NCBI RefSeq assembly: GCF_947500065.1 | Contig: NZ_CANMQT010000002.1 | Span: 496,001-560,000 of the forward strand | Origin: an uncultured Aquimarina sp. | GTDB lineage: Bacteria > Bacteroidota > Bacteroidia > Flavobacteriales > Flavobacteriaceae | Length of the DNA stretch: 64,000 nt | Direction of reading: 5' to 3' | In this document: one piece after another, positions 8,968-17,406 of the stretch | Layout of the letters: each line of letters begins with the position of its first letter | Position numbering within the stretch: position 1 is the stretch's first letter | Position numbers and translations under genes: made by a program | Notes under the pieces: model-generated | What the model was told of the DNA's origin: nothing | What the model saw: only the letters and a program-made list of their open reading frames with translations | Databases searched by the model: none

Positions 8968-9038
8968 TAGTTTCGCAAATCGATAGTCTCTTTAAAAATA
9001 AAGCGGATGAAACCACCATAATACATTGTGTCTACACG

Positions 9039-9056
9039 AAAAACAGGTATTTATAC
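9039..9056 (+). promoter_or_regulatory. right copy of the paired operator
   Basis: The plus strand reads AAAAACAGGTATTTATAC, 16 of 18 identical to the left copy in inverted orientation. It overlaps a short palindrome, AGGTATTTATACCT, and ends 27 bp before AACTTTG of the rightward promoter. Confidence 0.65.
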
Positions 9057-9082
9057 CTATACCGAAATTTCCCTTATAAACA

Positions 9083-9090
9083 TAACTTTG
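9083..9090 (+). promoter_or_regulatory. -7 box of the tyrosinase-lodAB operon
   Basis: TAACTTTG matches TAnnTTTG completely, 38 bp before the tyrosinase ATG. No TTTG lies at the expected -33 position, which fits activation from the operator copy just upstream. Confidence 0.6.
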
Positions 9091-9127
9091 AGAAGCATGG
9101 TGCCAACTAAAAACACAACACACAATT

Positions 9128-11383
9128 ATGTCTGGTAAAAAGAAAAAAATATCTCAATATGAACAGGTCAAAAAGATTCTTAATACGTTACAAGGAAAAA
9201 CAGTTCCTAGTTATCAGGGATTACATGCTTTTTGGCTAGATCCCGAAACTTTTATTACAGCATCTTTATATGGGCAGCGACTAATCGCTCCAAAAGAAGA
9301 TTCTGATTCTGGTCAGACATCTCATGGATGTTGTGGGTCTAAAGACTCTTCCTCAGTACCTGCAACTACCAAACAATCCACTAAAAACAGTGGAGGATGT
9401 TGTGGTTCAGAAGAGAGTTCTACTGATGCTGCTTCATTAGAACCAGCTGTCTCAGCAGTACAACAACCACCTACAACAACATCTATTGGAGATTGTTGGC
9501 CATCAGGAGGTTCTGGAGGTGGTGGAGGTGGTCCAACTCAAAAACGAAGTGATCAATCTGCAATTATTACAGGATTAAAAGGACATTACCCTTTTGATGG
9601 TAGTATTTTTCCCAAATTATTATGGGATGCCGCTGCCGTTGCTTCCGCAGACCAAATACAAATCATTGCAAATTGGATCGATGCAGATTGTCCGCTTACA
9701 CTGGAAGAAGAACAAAAAAGGGCAGCAAAAGTAACTGAGGTTTCTACGAACAATTCAAGACTAGCTCTAGCTAATGGAGAATTGCTTCATCAAGTGTCTA
9801 AGAATAAAACCAATCAAGATCACCGAGATAATAAAGGTCTTACTATTAGAAAAGAAGTAAGTTCTCTAACACCTGAAGAATTAGGTACCTTTAGAGAAGC
9901 TCTGAACTGTATGTTTCAGTATACTGATTATTGGCAGGATGAAAGAAGCTTTGATTATTGGGCTAGAATTCATACCGACTCTTGTCAACATGGATGGGAA
10001 CAGTTTACCACATGGCACAGGCTGTACTTATACTTTTTTGAGCAAAAATTACAAGATTATAACCAGGATATTGCCCTTCCTTATTGGTCGTGGACTGATT
10101 ATGCTGATCAAAATAAAAACACCTTTAATAATAAGGAATACGATCTAGGTGTTCTTCCTAAAGCTTATGGATGTTATCTAACTCAAAAGGGGCTGGATAA
10201 ATTAAAAGACAAAAAAACTTCTGAAGGCAAATCCATATTAAATAAGAAGGAAATATCGTCTTTAGAAAAAATTGTTAAAAATGGCACTATCTATAATTCT
10301 GGACTGCGTTTCTTAAAAGCTGCTGGAATTCCTTATGAGATCATTAATGTTAACAATGTAGCTGTATGGTCAGATAAAATAAAAGCTATTTATGACATTC
10401 TTAAAGAAACTAATCCTTTATGGTTTCCGAATAGATGGCCTGGATCTATGGGACCACTCTCTCAGTATCCTACTAAGGAAGATATAAACCTACTTCTCTC
10501 ACTAGATAATTTTGGTGATTTTGGTGGAGGGCCTTCCTATGATCATCATTATGGATCACTAGAAAAAGTACATAACGGCATGCATAATTTTTCTGGAGGT
10601 ACCAATCCCACTTATCCTGATAATAGCGATGAATGGAAAAAGATATATAAAAATTTAAAACTTACTCCTGATCCTCAAAGTAAGGAGAATCCGATTTACG
10701 GATGGATGACAGATAATCGAATAACTGCTTTTGATCCACTTTTTTGGGCGCATCATTCTAATGTAGACCGAATATGGGCACGATGGCAGGAACTTCATAC
10801 AGGAACCCCTCAGGAAATGAATGCCGTTCTAGCTCCATGGTCTATGACAGTTCAGGACACCATGAGTATTCAAAAATTAGGGTACACTTATATGAAAGAT
10901 TCTGTATTCTATGATGTATCGAGTAAAGTAGGGTTAGTAAAATTCAATAGTGCTCCTACTCAGGTTTCTACAAACACATTAGATACGCACCGTAAAGCTG
11001 AGATTAAAATTCATAGAGTTCAAAGAGGAAATTTGCAAAATGCTCATATTAGAGTGTTTTTAAATGCTCCTGAAGCATCTATTGATACTCCTACAAAAGG
11101 TAACGATCATTTTGTTGAAGAAATTACAACCTTTCACGGAAGTTGTTATGGAGGTCCAGGACATTGTAATTTACCTTTAGATAAAACAAGGCAGTTTGAT
11201 CAAAGACAACTACATCACCATGAACCTAGAAATTATAAAATTAACGCTACAGATGCGGTACAACGGATCCTAAATAACGGCGCAAAGGACATCACCATAC
11301 AATTAATAATTATAGGTATTGATGGAAATCAGATAGACAATGCTGTGTACATCGATGGTGTATCCTTAAACTTCATGGACTAA
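9128..11383 (+). CDS. tyrosinase family type 3 copper protein with Cys-rich N-terminal extension
   Basis: 751 residues. The CuA site is RIHTDSCQHGWEQFTTWHR with H282, H288 and H297; C286-Q-H288 has the Cys-x-His spacing that forms a thioether in fungal tyrosinase and molluscan hemocyanin. The CuB site is VHNGMH (H482, H486) and FWAHHSNVDRIW (H542/H543). About 200 residues after CuB form a C-terminal domain like the shielding domain of polyphenol oxidases. The N-terminal ~270 residues are unusual: two GCCGS/GGCCGS cysteine pairs, a Gly-rich linker and a segment ending ANWIDADCP. The family oxidises phenols to quinones. It is the first gene of the rightward operon, 16 bp before the LodA-like gene. 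No signal peptide is visible. Confidence 0.92.
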   Translation: MSGKKKKISQYEQVKKILNTLQGKTVPSYQGLHAFWLDPETFITASLYGQRLIAPKEDSDSGQTSHGCCGSKDSSSVPATTKQSTKNSGGCCGSEESSTDAASLEPAVSAVQQPPTTTSIGDCWPSGGSGGGGGGPTQKRSDQSAIITGLKGHYPFDGSIFPKLLWDAAAVASADQIQIIANWIDADCPLTLEEEQKRAAKVTEVSTNNSRLALANGELLHQVSKNKTNQDHRDNKGLTIRKEVSSLTPEELGTFREALNCMFQYTDYWQDERSFDYWARIHTDSCQHGWEQFTTWHRLYLYFFEQKLQDYNQDIALPYWSWTDYADQNKNTFNNKEYDLGVLPKAYGCYLTQKGLDKLKDKKTSEGKSILNKKEISSLEKIVKNGTIYNSGLRFLKAAGIPYEIINVNNVAVWSDKIKAIYDILKETNPLWFPNRWPGSMGPLSQYPTKEDINLLLSLDNFGDFGGGPSYDHHYGSLEKVHNGMHNFSGGTNPTYPDNSDEWKKIYKNLKLTPDPQSKENPIYGWMTDNRITAFDPLFWAHHSNVDRIWARWQELHTGTPQEMNAVLAPWSMTVQDTMSIQKLGYTYMKDSVFYDVSSKVGLVKFNSAPTQVSTNTLDTHRKAEIKIHRVQRGNLQNAHIRVFLNAPEASIDTPTKGNDHFVEEITTFHGSCYGGPGHCNLPLDKTRQFDQRQLHHHEPRNYKINATDAVQRILNNGAKDITIQLIIIGIDGNQIDNAVYIDGVSLNFMD

Positions 11384-11399
11384 ATTAAAGCAATACATA

Positions 11400-13613
11400 A
11401 TGGACAATACATATACTACTTTTAAAATTCATCCAAGTATCGGGATTGCAAGACTTGGTAATACTGATGATGACTTTTACCTTACTCCTGAACAACCAGG
11501 AACACTACCCATTGCTTGTGATGAAATGGGAAGGGAACAGAAAGATAAAAAAGGAAACCCTATACGAGTAAGCTCTTTTAAGGATGACAATGACCTATCC
11601 AAAATAAAAAAACAGGCAGCTCGATTTAGAGTATTTGCTTATAAAAATGAAGAAGATACAGAAGGAGAAGAAATCAAGATTGGAGGTACTTATAATTTTA
11701 TATATCAAACAGCTGTTACCGCGCCAAGAATGGTCGAAGGAAAAGTTACAGATATCGACTGGACCGTTCATTTGGCAAATAAGAAAGCTTCTTGGTATGA
11801 ATTTCAGGAAACAGATGGACAAGAAGGATATGCTCCTAGTCATCCGCTTCGTAATCCTGAAGTAACTCAGCCAGATTTACGCAGACAACTTATTATTGAT
11901 CCAGGACCACTTACTGTAAATCTTAAAAACAATAAAGGTGCCTTTGCAAAATTTGGTTCAGAGAGTAAGAAGATGGATGCCAGCAAACATAAAAAAGTAT
12001 CATACCCGCAAACATTTCCTCCTTCAGATATCCAACCAAATTCTATTGAAACATTAGGAAGTTTAATGGTGAATGAACAGGAAAAAAACATTCGACTTAT
12101 TGTACTAGGTGGAAATGGTAACTCTGGATCTACAAACACTCCGGTTATCGAGAGTTTTGTTAACAATGATGGCTGGTTTGATGATATTTCTGATGGACCG
12201 GTAACTGCTAAAATTGAATATACATTTACGGATATCACCTATGATGGTGACAAGGAAATAAAAACAAAAACCTCTGGAACCATGGATGTACAGGTTCCAG
12301 CTTGGGTTGTTGTTGGATATCCAAGATACGTTCCTGAAATGGAAGATATGATTACTATGGATGAAAAAATGTATGATCTTTTTGTTCGCAAAATGGCATA
12401 TGATCCACAAGTATTTGGTGTACCACCTTTTACTCAAGAAAATAATAGTCCAAAAACTCAAGAAGAGTTTGACATCTGGAGAAATGAAGCACACTACAAT
12501 CCTGATTATTACCCGAAATTTTATAAAGAATTATGGCCGCAATTACGTAGACCGGATGATTTTAAATACACCTTTGTTTTTGACTTTTTTGGTGGTGGTG
12601 ATCCTCATAATCGCGGTACTGGCGGAAATTTAAATTATGAAACGCTTTCGATTCCTCCAAAAAATGGAGAAGATCCGTATTACAGACTTAGGCAATTTGT
12701 ACTCGGAATTATGAGGCAAACAAATCAACTTAATGACTATGAAGTAGAAGGAAACTATAATTCTACATCTAATAAGCCACGTTTGATGCCTATGCTCTGT
12801 GGTAATAATCCGCTTAGTAATACCGCTCCTGAAAAATTTCTTTCTATGACGGAGACTCAATTGTTCTTTTTAAAGCAATGGGCTAATGGAAAATTTGTAA
12901 ATGAGTGTGATGAGTGGGGTGAGAGTAATAAAAACTGTACAAACCCATGGGCAAACCCTCCTACAACAGGAGTTGGTATTAATCGCGGTGTTTTGAGTAA
13001 TGTATTAGGAGGCGCATTTTGTCCTGGAGGAGAACTTTCTTGGATCGTAGATAATCCAGCAATTTATAGTGAACCTTATAGAATTAAACATGCTACCTAT
13101 ATCGCGGGAGGATTAAGTATTCCTCAACCAATTGCCAATACAGATGGCAGTGCTGCTCCTAATCTGGCAGAAGGCTTAGAACCTGGAGATCTTACTAAAT
13201 ATATTGGTATTCCATGGCAAGCAGATTTCCATGAATGTACTTTTCAGAATATCAATATCACTTATGAGAAATGGAACAATATTTATCCTGAATCCATCGG
13301 TGATCCAGTAGAGCAACAAATTGCATATAACATTCCTTGGTGGCCTGCTCATAGGCCTATTGTGGTTCCAGAATCCTTAAACGGATCGCAAGTATACTGG
13401 GCATCAGGAATTCCTAATAATAAAGCTGGGGATTTGCAAATGGTTCAAGCATGGAAAGACCTTGGATTTTTAATTGCTGATGGGACAGGAATTACTAGAC
13501 AGTTCTATCAGGTAGAACGTAATAATGATGCACTAGGAGATCCTGTAAAACCAGGAGACCGTGTATTAGGGCAGAGTTTTGGAGAATCAAATAAAGAAAA
13601 CAACAAAAATTAA
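11400..13613 (+). CDS. LodA/GoxA family CTQ-dependent amino acid oxidase
   Basis: 737 residues, close to the ~726 of Marinomonas LodA (L-lysine 6-oxidase). The start FKIHPSIGIARLGN is the family opening. The predicted cysteine tryptophylquinone cofactor pair is C541 (GGAFCPGGELSW) and W606 (IPWQADFHEC); the spacing of 65 equals that of Cys516 and Trp581 in LodA as I recall it. FDFFGGGDPHNRGTGG in the middle also fits. Family enzymes deaminate an amino acid (lysine for LodA, glycine for GoxA) and release ammonia and H2O2, and some are secreted antimicrobials. Maturation needs the LodB flavoprotein, encoded two genes downstream. The substrate cannot be assigned from sequence. There is no classical signal peptide, which is usual for the family. 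Confidence 0.93.
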   Translation: MDNTYTTFKIHPSIGIARLGNTDDDFYLTPEQPGTLPIACDEMGREQKDKKGNPIRVSSFKDDNDLSKIKKQAARFRVFAYKNEEDTEGEEIKIGGTYNFIYQTAVTAPRMVEGKVTDIDWTVHLANKKASWYEFQETDGQEGYAPSHPLRNPEVTQPDLRRQLIIDPGPLTVNLKNNKGAFAKFGSESKKMDASKHKKVSYPQTFPPSDIQPNSIETLGSLMVNEQEKNIRLIVLGGNGNSGSTNTPVIESFVNNDGWFDDISDGPVTAKIEYTFTDITYDGDKEIKTKTSGTMDVQVPAWVVVGYPRYVPEMEDMITMDEKMYDLFVRKMAYDPQVFGVPPFTQENNSPKTQEEFDIWRNEAHYNPDYYPKFYKELWPQLRRPDDFKYTFVFDFFGGGDPHNRGTGGNLNYETLSIPPKNGEDPYYRLRQFVLGIMRQTNQLNDYEVEGNYNSTSNKPRLMPMLCGNNPLSNTAPEKFLSMTETQLFFLKQWANGKFVNECDEWGESNKNCTNPWANPPTTGVGINRGVLSNVLGGAFCPGGELSWIVDNPAIYSEPYRIKHATYIAGGLSIPQPIANTDGSAAPNLAEGLEPGDLTKYIGIPWQADFHECTFQNINITYEKWNNIYPESIGDPVEQQIAYNIPWWPAHRPIVVPESLNGSQVYWASGIPNNKAGDLQMVQAWKDLGFLIADGTGITRQFYQVERNNDALGDPVKPGDRVLGQSFGESNKENNKN

Positions 13614-13619
13614 ATAATT

Positions 13620-14063
13620 ATGAGCGCAACAACTAATTCAGTTCCTGAAATCCTAACTGGAATATGGACTTACAGAAGTTTTCTCAGTAATCCTGATTTA
13701 GATGCAGACTTTGATTCATTAGAGTTTGGACGAGGAAATATAAAAATAAACGACGCTCCTATGCAAACACTTGATGGTTTGATTTACGGACCTGGTTGGG
13801 AATTAAAACTAAATGGCTCAATTGGCTATGGAAACCCTTTTACCCTTCAGTTTCAGGGAAAAGGAATTGTAGGAGGTGCAGAATGGATTTATAATTATTT
13901 AGGATACTATGTACCTAACTGGATGAACGGTATTGATCAACGTCCAGCTATTGTTGGATCTATCGTTAGAGCGATACCTCATCCAACAGGACCGAACGGA
14001 AAATCTACTGCTCCTGCTGGAGTTGTAGCTCAATGGATTGCTGTAAAACAAGATCTAAGCTAA
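13620..14063 (+). CDS. small conserved GxW protein between the LodA- and LodB-like genes
   Basis: 147 residues with no signal or membrane segment. It starts 6 bp after the LodA-like gene and its TAA stop overlaps the next ATG (taATG), so it is translationally coupled to the LodB-like gene. ILTGIWTYRSFLSNPD contains a G-x-W at the start of a predicted all-beta protein; the end, QRPAIVGSVIRAIPHP-like followed by APAGVVAQWIAVK, appears to be a conserved block. I do not recognise a named function. The position suggests a role with the quinoprotein pair, perhaps as a chaperone or cofactor-maturation helper (inference). It is absent from the two-gene lodAB operon as I know it. Confidence 0.75.
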   Translation: MSATTNSVPEILTGIWTYRSFLSNPDLDADFDSLEFGRGNIKINDAPMQTLDGLIYGPGWELKLNGSIGYGNPFTLQFQGKGIVGGAEWIYNYLGYYVPNWMNGIDQRPAIVGSIVRAIPHPTGPNGKSTAPAGVVAQWIAVKQDLS

Positions 14064-15214
14064 TGAATCAAAATCACCATACATATGATGTAGTTATTAT
14101 AGGTGCTGGTGTTGCCGGATGTGCTACTGCAATTGCTTTAAAGAATGAAGTTCCTCATCTAAAAATTGCAATTATTGAACGTACTCCAAGAATGAGTACT
14201 GAAGATTCAACACTATATAGAATAGGGGAAACATTACCTCCACAGGCTTCACAACAATTACAACGTTTAGGGATATGGAAATCTTTTTTGAACTGTAATT
14301 TTATTACCGCCTATGGAACTTCTGCCGCTTGGGGTTCTTCAGAGCTATATCATAATGAATATATGTATTCTCCCTATGGATATGGATGGCATTTAGATAG
14401 AATTGTATTTGATCAATTTATGATTAAAGAAGCGCAAATCAGAGAGGTAGATTTTCACTTTGAAACCAGTATTATATCTTCAGAAAAAAAATCTAAGCAT
14501 TGGTTTTTACAAACCAATGCTAAAAAACATCAGATAGCTATAACATCAAACTTTGTAATTGATGCGACTGGCAAAAAAGCTGCATTTTCCAGTCTTCAGA
14601 ACTCTAACAAGATAAGAGAAGACCAAATGGTAGGAATCTATCGTTTTTATAATACAAAAGATCTTCATAATGATACTACCGGAATAGGAAATGGAACATG
14701 TGTAGAAACTGATCACAATGGTTGGTGGTATAGCGCTACATTACCGAATGAAACAGTTGTAATTGGATATATGACTGATGCAGATATAGCTAATCAATTA
14801 CAACTACGCCAAAAAAAAGCTTTTAATAATCTTTTATATAATACCAAGTACACTAACAACAGAGTTAAAGATGCTATATATCTCTCACAACCTAAGGTAG
14901 TCGCTGCGCATACACAGTATCTCTCTTCTGCTACTGGCAATTCATGGTTAGCAGTTGGTGATGCCGCATCCAGTTATGACCCAATTTCATCTTTAGGGAT
15001 TTTTAAATCCTTAGCTATGAGTCAATTTGCGGCTTATGCCACTTTGGATGATCTAAAAGGAGATCAATCCGGATTACAGAAATATCAACAAATCGTTGCT
15101 CGAGATTATCTAGGGTATCAAAAAAAGAGGCAGGAGTATTATGCCCAAGAAGATCGATATACTTCATCCCTTTTTTGGAAGAGAAGACAATCCAACTACA
15201 ATTATTATAACTAA
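14063..15214 (+). CDS. LodB-like FAD-dependent flavoprotein (CTQ maturation)
   Basis: 383 residues from the ATG at 14063, which overlaps the preceding stop by one base; an upstream in-frame ATG at 14033 lies inside the previous gene and is less likely. The N-terminus DVVIIGAGVAGCATAIAL binds FAD, and RIGETLPPQASQQLQRLGI resembles the GE-S/T-LPP motif of tryptophan halogenase-like flavoproteins, the group to which LodB and GoxB belong. The C-terminal WLAVGDAASSYDPISSLGIFKSLAMS is the second FAD contact. LodB-type proteins are required to form the CTQ cofactor of the paired oxidase. The lysine of the halogenase active-site motif KxWWxxP is not evident, so halogenation is unlikely. Confidence 0.88.
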   Translation: MNQNHHTYDVVIIGAGVAGCATAIALKNEVPHLKIAIIERTPRMSTEDSTLYRIGETLPPQASQQLQRLGIWKSFLNCNFITAYGTSAAWGSSELYHNEYMYSPYGYGWHLDRIVFDQFMIKEAQIREVDFHFETSIISSEKKSKHWFLQTNAKKHQIAITSNFVIDATGKKAAFSSLQNSNKIREDQMVGIYRFYNTKDLHNDTTGIGNGTCVETDHNGWWYSATLPNETVVIGYMTDADIANQLQLRQKKAFNNLLYNTKYTNNRVKDAIYLSQPKVVAAHTQYLSSATGNSWLAVGDAASSYDPISSLGIFKSLAMSQFAAYATLDDLKGDQSGLQKYQQIVARDYLGYQKKRQEYYAQEDRYTSSLFWKRRQSNYNYYN

Positions 15215-15235
15215 TTAACCTTAAATTTTCATACT

Positions 15236-16852
15236 ATGAAACACACATTACAACTTTTAAACTATAAAACATACTATCTCACGACTATTTTATGTATTTC
15301 GCTTATACTATTTTCTTGCGATGATAAAATAACTGTAAAAGGTAATAATGATAAAGCCGAAGTAACTATTAATAATGACTATCAAAAAGTTCCTGCACCT
15401 ATCCCATTTTCGGCAAACATTCCGGTAGATGTCGATCCGGTACTTCAGCAAAAACTAAAAGATAAAAAGGAAATATTCAAGCTTAACGAAAAGTTTAATG
15501 AATATAGCTGGCAAGCTTTTATAGCTATTATGTGGCCCAGAGATGATAAAGGGAAGCCAACGGAGAAATTTACTGATAAAGGAGAACCTACCTGGTTAGG
15601 TTGGAAAGAGGCATTTCAGGTATATCGTTCTGATGGAAAAACGCCTGCACCTTGGGGAAGTCCTAGAACGGCATCTGGATTAGGATTACATGATGATAAG
15701 ATATCCGAAGATGCCAGATTAGTACTTTCTTCTGCTACGCCTACACACCCTAAAAACTTTGATATCGCCGATGAAGTAGATCAGGCATTTGCAGGAAAAC
15801 TATTTGATCAAAACGGAAATGTAGTGGTGTATGAAGTATTAATGAATAAAGAAGAATTTGATTATATCGTTACAAACAAGTTGTATAATAAAAATGGGCA
15901 AACCAAATTTTCTGAAAGCGGCATCGCCAATTTTCCAAAAGGAAATTATCAAGAAAATAAGCTTGGAGCTATAGAAATCAAATTTGCCTGGAAAATACTA
16001 GAGGATTCGGATATTAAGGATCGGTATTATAGAGAAGAAGGATACATCATAGGTCCTGATGGCACTTCTTTAGTTAAAAAAGATTTAGGAATGATTGGTT
16101 TTCATATTAGCCAAAAAACTCCAACAGGAAAGCAATGGGTTTGGTCTACTTTTGAACATATTGATAACCTGGATCAAAATGTGATCGAAAAAGATGGAAA
16201 GACAACTGTAATTCCACCTTCGTTAACAGACCCAAATTGTGAGATTTGTCCAGTAAATATAGACGTAACCAATGGCGGTACAACCTATACACACAATAAA
16301 GGTGAACATGGAGATTTTTGGACAATTTCGAGCAGTAATACTGACAAGTACTATGCTGAAAGCGATGTAATGAAAACTCAGGCTAAACGTATGGTGGATA
16401 TTCCTGTGCGAGTACAACGAGTAAATGAAAAAATGCAAACATATTTTAAGCAACAAAAAAGTGTTTGGCAATATTATCAGTTAATTGACACTCAATATCC
16501 AATAGATCAAAATGTACTTCCTGGAAATCATACAGAAAGTGGATATAAGGTTCCAAATTCTGTAGTAAATAAACCTGGTGGCAATCCTAACTTAGCCTTG
16601 CTAACCAATATTACTATGGAGACTTTTTTCCAGGCAGGAAATCAGTCAGCATCTAACCTAATGGAAGCGAATCCTGTAAGTGACATTACTATTTTCGGAA
16701 CAGAAAGCTGCATGGGATGTCACTCTAGTGCAGGAATCTATGAATATAAAAAAGGAAAAGTAATATCTGGAGATCAATTATCCGGAGATTTTAGTTGGTT
16801 ACTAGGTAAAGCGCAATGGGAAGAAGGGAAACCTAAAAAACCATCTAACTAA
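15236..16852 (+). CDS. mono-heme cytochrome c-like lipoprotein
   Basis: 538 residues. The start has a long signal peptide ending LILFSC, so a lipoprotein is expected. A single heme-binding CxxCH (C492-M-G-C-H496, in ESCMGCHSSAGIYEY) lies close to the C-terminus. The large preceding part is not a recognisable cytochrome fold; it includes FNEYSWQAFIAIMWPR and VWSTFEHIDN. It lies 21 bp after the LodB-like gene and is the only clearly exported product of the operon. It could receive electrons from the GMC dehydrogenase or tie the system to the envelope, but the dehydrogenase lacks an export signal, so that link is speculative. An upstream ATG at the same position is the only sensible start. Confidence 0.8.
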   Translation: MKHTLQLLNYKTYYLTTILCISLILFSCDDKITVKGNNDKAEVTINNDYQKVPAPIPFSANIPVDVDPVLQQKLKDKKEIFKLNEKFNEYSWQAFIAIMWPRDDKGKPTEKFTDKGEPTWLGWKEAFQVYRSDGKTPAPWGSPRTASGLGLHDDKISEDARLVLSSATPTHPKNFDIADEVDQAFAGKLFDQNGNVVVYEVLMNKEEFDYIVTNKLYNKNGQTKFSESGIANFPKGNYQENKLGAIEIKFAWKILEDSDIKDRYYREEGYIIGPDGTSLVKKDLGMIGFHISQKTPTGKQWVWSTFEHIDNLDQNVIEKDGKTTVIPPSLTDPNCEICPVNIDVTNGGTTYTHNKGEHGDFWTISSSNTDKYYAESDVMKTQAKRMVDIPVRVQRVNEKMQTYFKQQKSVWQYYQLIDTQYPIDQNVLPGNHTESGYKVPNSVVNKPGGNPNLALLTNITMETFFQAGNQSASNLMEANPVSDITIFGTESCMGCHSSAGIYEYKKGKVISGDQLSGDFSWLLGKAQWEEGKPKKPSN

Positions 16853-16968
16853 TTTTCTATTACAATGGAGCGGGGTTTTCACAACAATACATCGTAAAAA
16901 TTTCGCTCTTAACACATTAATACCCTTTTTTGCCCACAATCAGGTTTAATTCTAAAATACAACAGCAA

Positions 16969-17403
16969 ATGTACTATTCAAAGAAAAACTCTTGTTCGTG
17001 TACTACCAAAAGTTCAAAAAAACAAGTTGGTAACCACACAAAGAAAATGAGCGCTCTGAACATACTATCTGCTGTTGTATTTTTTTTATTCCCAAAATGT
17101 GCTTTCTGTTGGGCAGCTTATGCTTCATTATTTAGTTTTATTGGGCTTGGACAATTAGAATACAATTCTAATTGGAAATACACTATTCTTGTTGCGTTTC
17201 TATTAGGTAGTACTATTTTAATGTGGAAACATTACAAAAACAAATCTTGGGTTAATATTGTATTGTATACTTCAGGGCTTTCTATTTTACTTATCGCTTA
17301 TTATCTAGACTATCGTCAAACCTGGTGGTTGTATATAGTTGCTTTTTTAATGATACTAAGCAATTTTCATTTAAGATCTAAAAAACACAGTCTTCAGAAC
17401 TAA
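16969..17403 (+). CDS. small membrane protein with CxC and CxxC motifs, MerC-like in outline
   Basis: 144 residues from the ATG at 16969; a TTG at 16930 would add 13 residues. A short soluble start with SCSCTTKSSKK is followed by about four membrane segments; the first contains FPKCAFCWAAYASL. This arrangement resembles MerC-type metal-transport proteins, but the match is weak. It lies 117 bp after the cytochrome-like gene in the same direction, so it may belong to the oxidase operon. Given the copper enzyme encoded upstream, a role in metal handling is a reasonable but unproven guess. The end is 3 bp from the convergent TPR gene. Confidence 0.6.
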   Translation: MYYSKKNSCSCTTKSSKKQVGNHTKKMSALNILSAVVFFLFPKCAFCWAAYASLFSFIGLGQLEYNSNWKYTILVAFLLGSTILMWKHYKNKSWVNIVLYTSGLSILLIAYYLDYRQTWWLYIVAFLMILSNFHLRSKKHSLQN

Positions 17404-17406
17404 ATA

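Larger units (their letters stand above)
8871..9127. promoter_or_regulatory. divergent control region between the two oxidase operons
   Basis: This 257 bp gap separates the start codons of the amine oxidase (minus) and tyrosinase (plus). It holds two mirror-image copies of an 18 bp element (8950-8967 and 9039-9056) and a -7 type AACTTTG on each side. The element-to-box distances are 26 and 27 bp, so both promoters are built to the same plan and are probably controlled by the same regulator. Confidence 0.75.

Noticed and set aside
14063..15214. A tryptophan halogenase
   Set aside because: The protein shares the fold and the GE-LPP-type motif, but the halogenase WxWxIP-type motif and active-site lysine segment are not evident, and the position beside a LodA-like gene favours LodB.
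16969..17403. A mercury resistance protein MerC
   Set aside because: Only the general outline and cysteine motifs fit; no other mer genes are present.
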